From NCBI RefSeq assembly GCF_000321225.1, contig NW_004452179.1, forward strand, positions 1 to 64,000: a DNA stretch of 64,000 bases, written 5' to 3'. Positions 1 to 12,043 of the stretch are shown here, in pieces. The notes beneath the pieces were generated by a model. The model did not search any database. It was not told the DNA's origin and saw only the letters and a program-made list of their open reading frames with translations. The stretch is from Odobenus rosmarus divergens. Lineage: Eukaryota > Chordata > Mammalia > Carnivora > Odobenidae. A program made the position numbers and the translations under genes. Numbering within the stretch: the first letter of the stretch is position 1; the number at the start of each line of letters is the position of its first letter.

Positions 1-222
1 TGAGAGACTATGGACTCTGAGAAACAAACTGAGGGTTCTAGAGGGGAGGGGGGTGGGGGGATGGGTTAGTCCGGTGATGGGTATTAAGGAGGGCAGGTAT
101 TGCCTGGAGCACTGGGTGTTATAAGCAAACAATGAATCATGGAACACTACATCAAAAACTATACCGTATGGTGACTAACATAATAAAATAAAATTAAAAT
201 AAAATAAAATAAAATAAAATAA
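1..222 (+). mobile_element. LINE-1 3' end (carnivore type) with (TAAAA)n tail
   Basis: This is the terminal part of an L1 3' UTR. It holds a G-rich polypurine stretch at about 40-70, then the carnivore L1 end motif ggagcactgggtgttata, then atgaatcatggaacactaca, and closes in repeated taaaa units ending at 222. The element enters from beyond the left edge, so its full length and any 5' target-site duplication are unknown. The same 3' end recurs in antisense at 56,124-56,244 and about 60,292-60,388. It is non-coding here. Confidence 0.9.
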
Positions 223-261
223 CCCCCCAAAGCCCCCAAAACTCAATGAACTATGTATGTA

Positions 262-490
262 TGTGTTCATGATCTATTTGTCTGTCCTTTAATCAATACC
301 ACACTGGTTTGTTTTCTGAGCTTTATATCATGGCTTGACCTTAGCGTAATTCCTCTGATTTTGTCCTTTTACAAAATTATTTTAGCTATCCTAAGATCTT
401 TTCATTTCCAAACAGATTTTGTAATCAACTTCTCAATTTCTACAAAACATCTGCTGGGACTTTCTGTTTTAAGTGGGGTAAACTTTAGGC
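262..490 (-). mobile_element. Old L1 ORF2 fragment, antisense
   Basis: The plus strand reads like the complement of a mid-ORF2 segment of mammalian L1, with phrases such as aataccacactggtttg and caatttctacaaaacatctg. Many substitutions and in-frame stops mark it as an ancient L1M-type copy. It lies out of order relative to the next fragment, so it is a separate insertion or a rearranged piece. Confidence 0.6.
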
Positions 491-514
491 AGAGTAAAGT
501 GCGGAGAAATTAAG

Positions 515-1578
515 TATAAATTTAATCAGCTTTGACAACTGTCCATACTTGTGTAACCATCACCCCCATAAAAGTACACACAATTGTCTCACACTATCAC
601 CTTCCACACAGCCCCCGGGCCCAGGATTAGCCATTGTTTTGATTTATATCATGAGAGATCAGATTTTCCTGTTCTTAAATGTTGCATAAATGGAGTCACA
701 TTGCATTTACTCCTTTGTGTCTTCTTTTCTCAAATATCATGTTTTGAGATATGTCTATGTTTTCATTTACATTCATGATTTTTCTTCTTTATTGTGGAGT
801 GGTGCTGTTGTGTGGATATACACACTTGATTTAACTGTACATGTGTTTAATTATATGGGGGTGGCAGATGAAATAGGGAAGTTTAATGACAAGAAAGGTA
901 CACCTGCTGAGGAACATCTTTGCTTGGTCTTGGCTCTTATACACAGTCCTTGACAAGTCTTGGGGAGAAATAAGTTTTCTTTCTGGTGAGTGAATATGTA
1001 GGCGTGTATTTGCCTGCTCATAGGGAGGGCATGTTTTTAACTTAATGAGAGATGGGCCGAGCAGTCTCCAAGGTGTCTGCACTGGGTGCACTCCCCTCTG
1101 TGATGCAGGGTAGTTCTGGATACCTTCTTGCCAACATTTGGTGTTGTCAGTCTTCCTAATTTTGGCAGTTCTAGAACACAGCATCCATGTGGCTATAATT
1201 TGCATTTCCTTGGTGAAAATGAGGTCCATAGTCTTTCATGTGCTCATTTTCCACTCATCTTTCCTTTACTGAAGCCTCTTAAAATATTTTGTCTGTTTAT
1301 AAAAACTGGGTTTTCATCTGTTTATTATTAATTTGTAAGAGTACTAATATTCTAGATCTATGTCTTGTGTGTGTGTGTGTGTGTGTGTTGGGGAGGGTTA
1401 TTTTTTTTTCATCTGTGTCTTGTCTTCTCTTTTTTCCTAAATGTGTCTTTTGTTGAATAGAAATTACTGGGATTAGTGAAGTCCATCTTATCAAGTTTTT
1501 TATGATCAGTACTTTCCCCAGTCCTAGCTCAGATGTCACAGAGATACTCTCCTGTTTTCTTCTGGAAGCACAGACATC
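515..1578 (-). mobile_element. Old L1M 3' UTR plus ORF2 end, antisense
   Basis: Reading left to right, the plus strand gives the complement of an old L1 3' UTR (gtgtaaccatcaccccca at about 552, atggagtcacattgcattta at about 690). It then gives the complement of the ORF2 C-terminal region: catttccttggtgaaaatga at about 1,203 and gtgaagtccatcttatcaag at about 1,477. A TG microsatellite sits inside at 1,366-1,388. All reading frames are broken. Confidence 0.7.
1366..1388. repeat. (TG)n microsatellite
   Basis: About eleven uninterrupted TG units lie within the antisense L1 relic. Confidence 0.95.
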
Positions 1579-1819
1579 TTTCATTTTGAATTGAAAGGTG
1601 TCCAGAGCAAGAGGAACCCCACTGGGGCCTCAGTGTATCTTGAATTCCTGGACTCTATGTCAGATGGTGGAACTGGATGAGTTCTGTGGGTGAGCGGAGG
1701 AGCTGAGTGCATTTTGCATTTGGGGAAATGTGAATCGTGTTGATCAGCACATGGACAGAGACAGACAGCAAAAATATCTGGGGTTCTTCCCCTCCCTTTG
1801 CAATCTGACCATGAAGAGT

Positions 1820-2262
1820 TGGAGTTTGTTTCTCTAGTCCTTGAGTCAAGGTGTCCTTGTGATTTGCTTGGGCCAACAGAATGAGGTAGAGGTGATTTTG
1901 TGCCCTTTCTAAGGCAAGTACAAAGGGTATTGTGTGATTTCCCAGTCTCAGAGGCTGCTACAATAATGTGCCCAAGGCCAGAGTAGCTTGTTGGAGGGCA
2001 AGTCATGTGTTGAGTCACCCCATTGTTCCAGCTGCCTTTGAGCCACCTGCCAGCCATATGACGAGGTCATCCTCGATCACGCAGCTCCAAGGTGATGTGC
2101 CGGGGACCACAGATAAGTGAATGAGTCCAACTGAGATCAGCAGAGCCTGACCAGATTGGCTGACCTGCCCTGTTGACTCCCTGATACATGAGCTGTGTTT
2201 CATGTCACTACATTTTGGAGTGGTTTGTTACGCAGCAGTAAGCAACTAATGTAGTATTTGAA
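1820..2262 (+). mobile_element. MLT1-type MaLR LTR, degraded
   Basis: The 3' end has the MaLR LTR signature, a run like ggagtggtttgttacgcagc followed by agtaagcaactaatgtagta. Upstream, gatttgcttgggccaacaga matches the MLT1 body. The left boundary is not clear; 1,579-1,819 shows no recognisable element and may belong to it. Confidence 0.6.
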
Positions 2263-3499
2263 AAGAAATCTGATGATTTTCCTGTCAGAGGACACATTGA
2301 TGTACCAGGGCTGTACATATTAGTTTCTAAAACAAATATTAATATGGTCTCATCCTGTTCAAACCAGGGTCAATAACAGAGATATTAGCATAAAATGAAA
2401 TATTATTTTCTAATTAGTAGTGAAAAAATAAGCTTAAAAAGCAAGTAAATAAGTGGGGAATTAACCAGAAAACTTTCTTAAAGTCATTGCAATTCAATGT
2501 TACTATTTACTTTTTCAAAGTAACTTTATATATTTTAAAATTATATTTTTCTAACAAGAAATCTTTGCTTAAGTTGATGTAGAGAAATATTTTTGTTGAT
2601 CAACCCGTAAGTGTGCTGACCAATCAATTTTTTAGGGGTTATTTGAGTGTTAAAATCTGCCTTAGAAGGATGCATGTACTTCATTATTCTCATAATTTAT
2701 GCATAATTTAGTGACCTTGCTTTTTTGTGCTCTTATTACTTAGCTCAAGCTCCTCCTAGTGGCTGGCACATAGTAGTTGATCAGTAAATGGTAGATTCTT
2801 GTTTCCATTTGCCACAATCTTGAAATTGGTGTTGGTATCATTTATCACTAGATGGGGAACAGGAGTGTAGGAGGGTTATTTGGCAGGTTCCTGTGGCCAG
2901 AGAGCGATTAGCCAGATGCTCCAGCTTCTTGCTGCTTCTGCTTTTTCTTTGTACTTTCAATAACCCCATAAGTATAGTGGCTCATGAAAAAATATAATTG
3001 AAGGCAAAAGACAACTGATTTCCAGCTTTATCAGTCTCAAAACCCAATAAATCTCATGCTCCTTGTCTTCAGTGAGTTCTTAAAACTCCTTGTTTCAAAG
3101 GAAGCCACAGCAAACAAGATGACGTAACATATATTGACGTAGAAAGCTGTCTATACAGGATGGGCATGCCGTAGGGTTTCTGAGGACAGAATGTGCCGTC
3201 AAGCCTTCGTGGAACAGATGGGGACAGAGTCACCCACTCATCCCCTCAGTGTGCAGTGATCCAACACCACCGTGCATGAGGCTCTGTGCCGGGGGCTCCA
3301 GAAATCAGAGTGACGAGGGGGCAGGGTTAGAGTGGCATGGCAGACAGACGTGGATGGAATGGGGAGAGTGATAGCAGTGTGGTTGGACACAAGAGATGCA
3401 GGACTTTCAGTTGCCTTGCAAGACCCATTCTGCATTCCTTCCAGCCTCATGCCATCCAGTTAAAAGACTCACCCTTGCTCCCTTTCAGGTGAGAGTGAC
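2263..3499. other. No gene seen; AT-rich DNA with a MIR-like scrap
   Basis: The first part (to about 2,735) is AT-rich with stops in all frames. At about 2,740-2,800, agtggctggcacatagtagt followed by aaatg resembles the end of an antisense MIR. The stretch 2,880-3,499 is more GC-balanced; I see no repeat or coding signature in it. Confidence 0.5.
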
Positions 3500-3831
3500 C
3501 GCATACCTAAGTTCTGGACATTGGGACATAAGCAGACTTTTTCTATGTGCCTCATGGGAAGTCTCCCTGTGTCTGCTCTGTGGAGTTCCGTGGGAATGCC
3601 TACGGGTCTAGAACCGGACTGTGAGGGTGGGGCTGTGCCCTTGGCAAGGCAAGGCAGAGTCAGGAGCTGGAAGGGTCATGGTCGCAGTGACTCTGGGAAT
3701 GGCCATTCTGCTCTGGGCTGCTTCCCTCCAGATTTTCTTAAGTGGGAGAGAATAAAATTCTATCTTACTCAAGCCACTGTGATTTTTCTCCATTAAGTGG
3801 AACCACATCTAATCCTAACTAATACTGTTTA
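3500..3831 (+). mobile_element. Possible MaLR LTR 3' portion
   Basis: The right end (about 3,745-3,831) has the LTR polyadenylation-region pattern: aataaaattctatcttactc, then caagccactgtg and cctaactaatac. The upstream body is not firmly recognisable, so the start is a guess. Confidence 0.4.
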
Positions 3832-6800
3832 GTAACAATAAAGATTCTTTATGGTTGAGAGGAGGAGGAAATGGTCTCTGGGTGAAGTGACCAGTCCATC
3901 TTCATGAAGGAGGTGGCACTTAGGCTAGGTCACAATGGATAACCAATTATTTCTTCTGGTAGGACGGCAGAAACAGCATCCCCATTCAAAATAGCAGCTA
4001 CCCTAAAGGTAATGGGAAGGACAACCTGTCCCTATGTGTGTATGAGTGTGTACTTTTTGAGTGATAAGGGCAGGACCCGTTCTGATACTCAGATAAACCA
4101 GAGGCAGCTCTGTGTCTTGGAGATGGTCGTGAGCGAGTAGTGAGGAGAGGGTGAGGTCCAGCGACGGCCGGCTGTTGGCGCCATGATGGGCAAACAGGCT
4201 GCTGTAGGGCTCGGGCAGGAGGACTCCGTCCAGCCCAGAGTGTGTGGCCACACGAGGCTTCCCTAGGCAATGCTTGCTCTCAGCTGTGACAGAAAATAGT
4301 GTATCCTGTTCATTGAGGCTAATGTTCGCCCCTCTTCCTTCTCTATATTCTACAATAAATACTTCGATAAATGAGTGTGTGCAACCACACGAGACCACAC
4401 GAGTTGTTGGGTAGTTGTTTTCCACATCTGGCAGCCGTTAGCAGAGACCGAGGCTTAGTATTCTCCGCCCCTTGAGTGTTCTATGGAGCGGGACCCTAAA
4501 TCAGCCACCATTGCTCCCAGGGCCTCATGCTTTACAGGCATTCAGATTAGGGGAAGTAGGAGTTGAGGGCCAGTGTCCCCACCTGCGCAGACGCTTGCCC
4601 TCCGCTGAGTCTGTGCCACAGCTGGAGGCATCCTGTCCTCTAGAGGCTCACCCACTCAACTGCAGCCTGCATTCCTCTGCTCGAGGTAACCTCACAGCCG
4701 ACCTGAAGGTCCCTCTCCCTGCAGTGACCGTTCAGCTTCTCGGAGGCCCTGAGCCCACACCTTTCCCCTTCTGCAGTGCTGCTTCCCGTGGGGACCTCTG
4801 GGGCCAGACCCGGGGGCACGTTCCTTGCGCTTCCTTACTCTCCTGGATGTTCTCCGCCCTTGACCTCTGCAAGCCTGGTGGTGAGTCACTCTCTTCATGC
4901 CTAATAACTGCACGCTTACCTGGCGAGGCCCCTGTTGGACCAGGCAGACCTGTCTCGGTGGTGCTCCGCCAAGGGGCCTAGTTCCAAGGCGCCCTGTGAG
5001 ATGGTTTTACAACATGGCTCCCAGACCCAGGCAGGCCTGGGAGGGCTGGAGCCAACAGAGCCCAGTAAAGGGACACTCCCTTCTGCCTTGTTCATGGAAA
5101 ACACTGGCTCTTAAAGGCCCGGGGTGCCATTTAAGACATCTGAGGGTCGGGGACCTAGTGCCATGATGGGAAGCCTGTCACAGACCTCGTAAACCAGCCC
5201 ATTGGCCAGATGAATGTCACCTGCTTCTTTCTCCTCCTTGTCCTGGGAAACCGAGACCCCCAGCTGTACCTGCCCAATATCCCGATCACAAAACAGTGAC
5301 AGATGATAAAATTCAAGTTTCCCCTTGTGGTGGAGTCTGAGCCGCCCCCTCCCCTGAGAAATTCACCTCTCAGGCAGTTTTTTCCCTGCAAAAGGGCCCC
5401 GACTTACCTCCTCTTTGGCAGAATAGCCTTGCAGCTGGTGTGTGTTCAGGACCACCCCTGCATAAAATCAGGTGCAATCCTCTGGGTCAGTTTCTATGAA
5501 AACCTTTTTCCTCCTAAGCAGAGGACTGCTCGGTCATGTGCCGAGTCTATAAACATATTCCCTGAAATGAAATGACGAGCAAATGTAAATGACCATAGAG
5601 AGGAAATGAAAAGACACAGCCTCCGTCAATTTCCAGAGCCACCTATATGCTATTAGTTTTTTTTTTTTAATGTTCATTTCCAGGGACTGTTTCAATCAAT
5701 CTTGATAGAATTAGACATACAACAAAGTAAAAGTGATCAAAGCCAATAGAAGAACATGAAAGACGGCTCATTTCAAGGAATTTGATTCTTGGGAATCAAG
5801 TTAAGTGTAAGAGAGACTCCAGTGAAGGGGAGGAAGGCTCTGACAGCTCTCCAGGGTGGCCCTCCTCGACAGCCCTGTGCTCACGGCTGTGCCCTCACGC
5901 GGCCTGCCGGCAGCCGGCGCCTACCAGCCCAAGCACGGTAACCGCGCTGTATTTATTGTTCTGAGTAGATTCAATCATTTAGGTAATTTCATGTTACCTA
6001 CTGAGCAATGTGACAGGCAGACAAATTGACTTGCCTTTGCACTTTAAAGCCATGATTTTGAGACAATACGATGGGCCGCAGTACTTACGATTCCTTTTCC
6101 CATGGAGAAGCAAACATGGGAGGAGGGGAGTTTCCTGAGTGCCGACCACAGGATGTGCGGGGACTTCATCCGGAAGTGATTTTCTCTTCAGCTTCAGTAA
6201 AATCCCATCCGGTGAAACTGTATGGTTCTAGAGCATGTTCATCGCCATACCTGACTGAACCATCTGGTGATTGGATAATTAGTGCGGTGTTTCCCTAATA
6301 ACCATGGCCACTTTAATTAAACACTATATGGGGGAAAATACAAGACAAATTATGAAGCATAGCTTGCACTTATGGTTCTGAACACATTTAGCTCACCCAC
6401 ATGGCTAGTGTTTATATCGCTCCAGTTAGCAACTAGTATTATACTTAAACAAGAAAGTTCTCAAAATAAATACACGTTTAGGGTCTTATTCCTGATACGT
6501 ATTTAAAAGGTCAGATACTTATGAAATATTTTAATAATTTTAACTGACACATAACAGGATGTTGACAGTTCTAGAGCAGGCATTCAATCCATTTCCCCAC
6601 TGGAAAATGAGTGTTTGTATAAATATCCTTCACGTGGGGAGAACCATATTCCATACCAAAAACAAAATAACAAAAAGTTTGAAAGAAATACATAATGCTA
6701 TGCACATGTAATCGATGCATAGGACAGAGTTGTAAGATCATTTTTCTCTATGTTGCCATTATCTGGATTGAGATGTTTCCTAAAATCAATATGCCCCTCA

Positions 6801-7427
6801 CCCCCGTTGTTCTCTACTTTAAAATGCTGGTGTTGTGGAACAGGAGAAGTAATTTCCCTGTCCTCTGGGCTGGCTGGACCACGTCCGGACCATATCTGGA
6901 ATGCAGATATCTACCAAAGTGCCCTCATAGGATGCCACAGACAGGAAGAGGAGTCTGTGATATGGGGCTTTTCAGGGACCTGACCATATCTGATGTAAAC
7001 GGTGGAAGGATGGACTGCTTTGGATCAGCTCCTTCTCCACAGTGGGTTTGAAGCTGCCTTTCTATAATTTCCACCATCGGTCCAGCTGTATGTTCTGGAA
7101 GAACAAGCACTATAATACTCACTCTCCCGCGTCATGGCTCTTGAGTTACTCAAGCTCGGCACGCTGCTCAGACCGTGCAGTGGGGGAGCTGATTCTCTGG
7201 GAGACAGGATGGGCTCTCGCGGGGACCCCGGCCTTGGATGCCTGTTCCTGCCGTGGTGCCTCAGAGCACAGATCTGCAAAATGAGTCCAGTGATGGTACC
7301 GCATCTCAGCGTCAAGACACCTGAGGTAAAATAGCACCGTTCCTGGCACAGAGCAGACATGTAATGAAGGACGGCTACTTTTTGTTCTTAGACATTTTAT
7401 TAGGTTAAGAAAGATGAAGTCATGATA
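3832..7427. other. No gene seen; apparently unique, partly GC-rich DNA
   Basis: I recognise no repeat here. The segment 4,400-5,500 is GC-rich and so leaves open frames. The longest is 4,472-4,981 (+, 169 codons). Opposite-strand frames overlap it, it lacks a recognisable domain, and I see no supporting splice or Kozak context, so I read it as a composition effect. A MIR/L2-like scrap (cctggcacagagcagacatg) sits at about 7,341. Confidence 0.5.
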
Positions 7428-7535
7428 CATTGCCTAAAGGAGGTCCTGATCCAGTGGGAGAAATGGGCACAGAAATATCTATAAAACACACAGACGGAGG
7501 CCTGTAACACAAGCAGATAAGTGCTAGGAGAGGGT
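7428..7535 (+). mobile_element. Possible L2 fragment
   Basis: The pattern 'ggtcctgatccagtgggaga ... cacagac ... agataagtgctagg' resembles the L2 3' region. It is short and diverged. Confidence 0.3.
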
Positions 7536-8559
7536 TTATATTAAGCGAGATGGAAACCCGTCAGTGAGTGAGAGATCTAGAGACCTCTCTTCTCCTCTCC
7601 TGCCTCCGTACTTCAGGCACACATGAATGAAATGCATGTCTTTATAGAAGGGAGGACTCTCCATTAGTTAAATTCATCAGGAAGACTTGAGGGATCCTTT
7701 TTCTGCCCAAGATTCACAGGTGGGAGCCAGTTGGAGCCCATCAGCACACCAGCACACCCCCATCGCTACCTCAACACACAAGGCGTTTCAAGACAGAAAA
7801 TAAATATCATGAACAATTTTGGGGAGGAGGAACATTGCTTTATATAATGTCCTTTTGCTGATTTAAAAGGCATAATTGTGTAATCAAATGAGAATAAAAG
7901 TGCAGATTTGTTGGCTTCAGCAAGCCCTCACCTGCATTGGCACTTGGTAGAGGGAGTGAGTATTGGTGCCCTGAGGCTGGACTGCGTCGGGGACCCTGGG
8001 CCCCGCGCTGGGGAGGCGCTTACGGCATTGCAAGATTTCAGAACAACTCAATAGGCAGTGCCTTCAAGAGATGATGCCCAGCTCTTGAGTCCAAAAAATA
8101 CCCAGAAGTATAAAGTGTAAGAGCCTTTCTGCGGAATATACCTACTTGTCAGTGTTATTCTTGTATAAATTACCTGCTCCAAGGTTGAAGGCTTCACACT
8201 GAAGTAAAGGTGGAATCAGGTCTAAAAGGTGCTGCAAGGTAAACGTGGAGGGAGAACACAGAAAGGGAAACAGAACCTGATGTCTGTGCCGGCAGGAAGA
8301 CAGGAGAGTGTCTAGTAAATACTAGAATTTATTCTTACTGATTTGTTCAGGCTGGGAAGTCACAGATTTAGAGGGTGGGTGCACATTCACAGTAAGTGTC
8401 CTTAAAGAAAATGATTCCAACGTGATTCTGTGCAGAACAGGTTGGATCAGTTTGGACTCAAGAGAGGATGGGGTGACGTTTAGTGTCCTGAGGATGGGGG
8501 TCACCACACAGCCCTGCAGGGCTAGAGACCTCCCCTCCCACATCCTAAACTTGCCAGAC
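7536..8559. other. No gene or repeat recognised
   Basis: Mixed-composition sequence with only short open frames (73 codons or fewer) on either strand. No repeat family is recognised. Confidence 0.45.
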
Positions 8560-8680
8560 CACCTGACCTCCAGCCTCTGTCTCTCATCTGAAACATGGGG
8601 ATAATAATACTAACACCCACATCTTGAAGTTATTGTGAAGGCTAATTGGCACATAGTAAGTGTTTGCAGTATTGATTACC
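8560..8680 (-). mobile_element. MIR SINE, antisense
   Basis: The sequence ctcatctgaaacatggggat followed by aataatactaac, then ggcacatagtaagtgtttgc, matches the antisense MIR core and 3' end. Confidence 0.7.
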
Positions 8681-8694
8681 AATCAGTTCTAAGA

Positions 8695-8970
8695 GCGGGG
8701 GATAAAGCTGTGAGCAGACAGAAGATCCCCGTGTCTTCAGAAAGTTTCCATTTGTTCAAGGAAGACAAACAATAAATAAGTAAGTTTGTCCTATATAGTA
8801 CATCAGTGGAGACAAGAGGCAAAAATAAGGCAGGAAAGAAGGACAGGCAGGCTGGGTGGTTTGGGGAAGAGATCTGGGGTCACTATTAGCAGAGACCTCA
8901 GTGACAAGGGGCATTGGAGAGGATGGAGGCGAAGTGAGGGAACAAGCATGTGCATGGGAGATAACCCTTT
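8695..8970 (+). mobile_element. L2 LINE 3' region, left half
   Basis: Phrases such as aagacaaacaataaataagt, aataaggcaggaaagaagga and agcagagacctcagtgacaa follow the L2 3' consensus in order. An antisense LTR interrupts it at 8,971 and it resumes after 9,305. Confidence 0.6.
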
Positions 8971-9305
8971 GTCTCAGTCTGTTCAGCTGCTGTAACAGAA
9001 TCCCACAGACCAGGCAGCTTAGAAACAGACATTTATTTCTCCCAGTTCTGGAGGGTGGAAGTCCAAGATCAGGTGCTAACGTGGGCAAGGAAGGGCTCCC
9101 TTCTAGGCAACAGCCTTCTTGCTGTGTCCTTACATGGAAGAGGGGGCTGGGAGTCCTGTATGGTCTCTCTTGTGAGGGCACTAACTCCATTCATGGGGGC
9201 CCCACCCTCATCACCTATTCATCTCCCAAAAGGCTCACCTCCAAATACTATCACACTGGGGCTTAACATTTGACATATGAATTTCTGTGGATACAACATC
9301 AGCAC
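8971..9305 (-). mobile_element. MaLR (MLT1/MST-type) LTR, antisense, inside L2
   Basis: The plus strand reads gttcagctgctgtaacagaa, then catttatttctcccagttct, and ends with accctcatcacctattcatc and aatactatcacactggggct. This is the complement of a MaLR LTR; the antisense polyadenylation signal falls at the 'catttatttc' stretch. It splits the flanking L2, so it is younger than the L2. Confidence 0.6.
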
Positions 9306-10110
9306 GTTCCAAAGGATAAGGCAGCGTATGCCAAGGCCTGTAGTGGGAATGTGTCTGTGTGTCTGTAGCAGAGCATGGGGTCTGTGGAGGGACAGACGGG
9401 GCATGTCAGGAGAAGGAAGGGCTCAAGGGAGGAGCAGGGAGCATGCAGAACATTCCTGGTCAGGTAAGGATAAGGCTCCCTCTCCAAGGAAGGGAAGTGG
9501 GTTGGGAGTGGAGACTTGTGATGTGACTGACTGATGCATTCTTAGGCTGTTGTGTCTGCCCTGGAATCTGGTGGATGGAGGGAGGCGGGATCAGGAGAGA
9601 CGGGCTGTTGTAGTAACCCAGGAATAGGACATGGTGGCAGAGGGCAGAGGTGGTGAGCAGTGATCAGATTTTTGGCTGCCTTGGTGTTGGAGCCACCAGG
9701 GGTTTCTGGCAGATAGACAAGGATGTTGAAGAAACAGGAAGACAGCAGAACTTTGGCCTGAGTGTCCGGGAAGGTGACCTTGCTGGGCATGGAGGTGGGA
9801 CAGGCTGTGTCTTCTGGAGATGCTCAGAGGACGTCTTGACACAGAGAGGCAAGAAACAGGTTTTGTTACTATCTCTGTTAATCAATTCGGAGGGGGTGAG
9901 CTGCCCCAGGCCAGCATATTGATGGCTGAATGCAGAGAACAAGTAGAAAGAGTCATGATTCCAGGTCTGTGAGCCCAGAATGTGGGAGAATGGCAGCCAT
10001 GGAAAACAGGAGAAACTGGACAAGAATTTCTGTTGGTGCAAGAGTTTGCAAAGTTGGTAAGTTTCAGCTCTAGCCCTGTTGGGTTTGGGTGTGGTGGGAC
10101 ATCAGTTGGT
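9306..10110 (+). mobile_element. L2 LINE 3' region, right half
   Basis: Continuation of the L2 at 8,695. L2-like phrases include gttgtagtaacccaggaata at about 9,608, aggtggtgagcagtgatcag at about 9,648 and gaactttggcctgagtgtcc at about 9,749. Frames are broken. The right boundary is vague. Confidence 0.55.
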
Positions 10111-11024
10111 GCCTTCTTTGAGGACAGGAGCAAATAGTTTTCATCTCGGTTTCTAAGGAAGGGTGGTTTGACATGGAGTAGAGAGACTTGTAGTTAACAC
10201 ACGTCGAGTGTGTGGACGCGTGAAAATAGTTGTCCAGCCAGGGTGGCAGCATGCGGAGCTGACCACGTCTTGAAGACAAGCTGTGAGAAGGTGGCAGCTC
10301 TCTGAGGGAGTGACATCGGGACATCTCCGAGAAAGACCGTGCAACCGAGGGGCAGATGAGACCAGGTTCCAAACAGGAAATCTCAGGCAGGTGCAGGGTT
10401 AGGGCCCCCCTCTTGGTCTTACGATCAGCTGTTACTCATATTTCCTGCTCTACAGTTAGTTCCAGCAGAGAAAAAAAAATCATCTTGTCTTGTTTTTACT
10501 TTATTCCCAAGGTCTAACATGTTATTAGATATTCAGTACTTATTGAATGAGTGAACAACCATGGACACCCATGAAAGACATAAAAATGTAAAATGTGATA
10601 CTTTCCTCAAAGAACGTATCATCTTTGTGTGAAAAACACACAAACAGGGAGCAATTAAGTGACAACACAAGACATCGTATCACTGATTGTCTCTCTGCAT
10701 TTATTTGTGGACCGCGATGTAAATTCCCAAAGTGCAGACAGCCTTCGCGGTAGGTTCATCATTATGGGCCACAGGGCCCACGTGGAGGAGGCACCCAATA
10801 CATGTGGGCTGTGGAAGGGACAGTGAGGAGGGCACTGGACCGTTGGGAGGGAGACAGGTTGGAGCTGGGTTTGTAGGTTCGCCTCAGAGAAGAGCAGGAA
10901 GCAGTTTTGTGTGGGGGACGTGCATGCCGCTCTGTGCCGGTGGAGAACGTGTGCTTAATCCACAGGCGAGGAGGCACCGTGTTGTCAGGTCAGGAAGGGA
11001 GAGGCATAGGATGCATTTGTATCT
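10111..11024. other. No gene seen; a MIR/L2-like scrap only
   Basis: At about 10,515-10,555, ttagatattcagtacttatt followed by gaatgagtgaac resembles the end of MIR or L2. The rest is unassigned, with open frames of 121 codons or fewer and no domain. Confidence 0.45.
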
Positions 11025-11190
11025 AGTGATTATAATAATGGTTTGTGTTTATGGTTTATTTCACAGTTTAGGTAGTGCTTCAATATACCTTGCCTAATTT
11101 AATCCTCACAGCACTCGGAGTTAAATAGAATAAGCATAATTATTTCCATCCTATAGAATGGGATGGAAGAGCAAACAGAGATTTAGTCAT
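11025..11190 (+). mobile_element. MIR SINE, sense
   Basis: Core phrase tgcctaatttaatcctcaca, then an AT-rich stretch and atcctatagaatgggatgga, the MIR order in sense. Confidence 0.65.
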
Positions 11191-11384
11191 CAGCTGAGAT
11201 GAGTCTGAGGGAAAGCATTGTGTTCTACAGGGATCTATGGTTCATTCTTGCAAAATCCTCTGATCTTGTTTTTCAGAAAACATTTTTTAATGGAGGAAAG
11301 AAATAGATAAAATTGTGTATGCAATGCCCACAGTAGTACTGCTATACATCTGGTAGAGTGATACAAATAGCTGTGTTATACACG

Positions 11385-12043
11385 GCACATACACGCTCAG
11401 TAACAGACACACACATGCCCACAGCACATGTGCAATACACACTCACCTGCACACAATGCATGTAAACACACCTGCACACACGTATGTGTGTACATATAAA
11501 ACATGCACACAAGTGTACGCACACACATATAACACAGAGGCTCACATGCACACACATGCATACAAATGTGTGTGCACATATATAGGCACACATATGCATG
11601 TTTACACATAAATGTTTACACATAACACACACCCACACACTCCTGCGTACACACATATAACATGTATGGAGTCACATGCACACATAAATATGTGCACACA
11701 TGCACACAGGCACACATACATATGTGCACATGCATATGTACACAACACACATGCACATGTGCAAATGAGCACACATGTGCACAACACACACCTGTGCAAA
11801 CGTGTGTACATATGCACACAGGTGCACACATATACACACATACATGTTCACATGCACACACAAACATGCATGTGCACACATTTATGACTGGAATATGCAT
11901 AAGTGTGCACACATGCATGCACAAATATACATGCCTGCACACACATGCACACCACACATCCACACACAACACACATGGCTACACAAATGTGTGCACATAC
12001 AAGCACACATGTACACACATGCACACACAGGCACACACACATC
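11385..12043. repeat. Long imperfect CA-rich array (alternating purine-pyrimidine)
   Basis: About 660 bp of almost continuous purine-pyrimidine alternation made of CA, TG, TA and GC steps, with recurring acacatgcacacac-like motifs rather than one fixed unit. It leaves open frames on both strands (Cys/Val/His-rich one way, His/Thr-rich the other). Such translations are repeat artefacts. Composition and length suit Z-DNA formation and length polymorphism. Confidence 0.95.

Noticed and set aside
4472..4981. 169-codon plus-strand frame in GC-rich DNA
   Set aside because: No domain or family resemblance, overlapped by opposite-strand frames, and GC-rich composition explains the absence of stops. 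No CpG-island-like promoter is evident.
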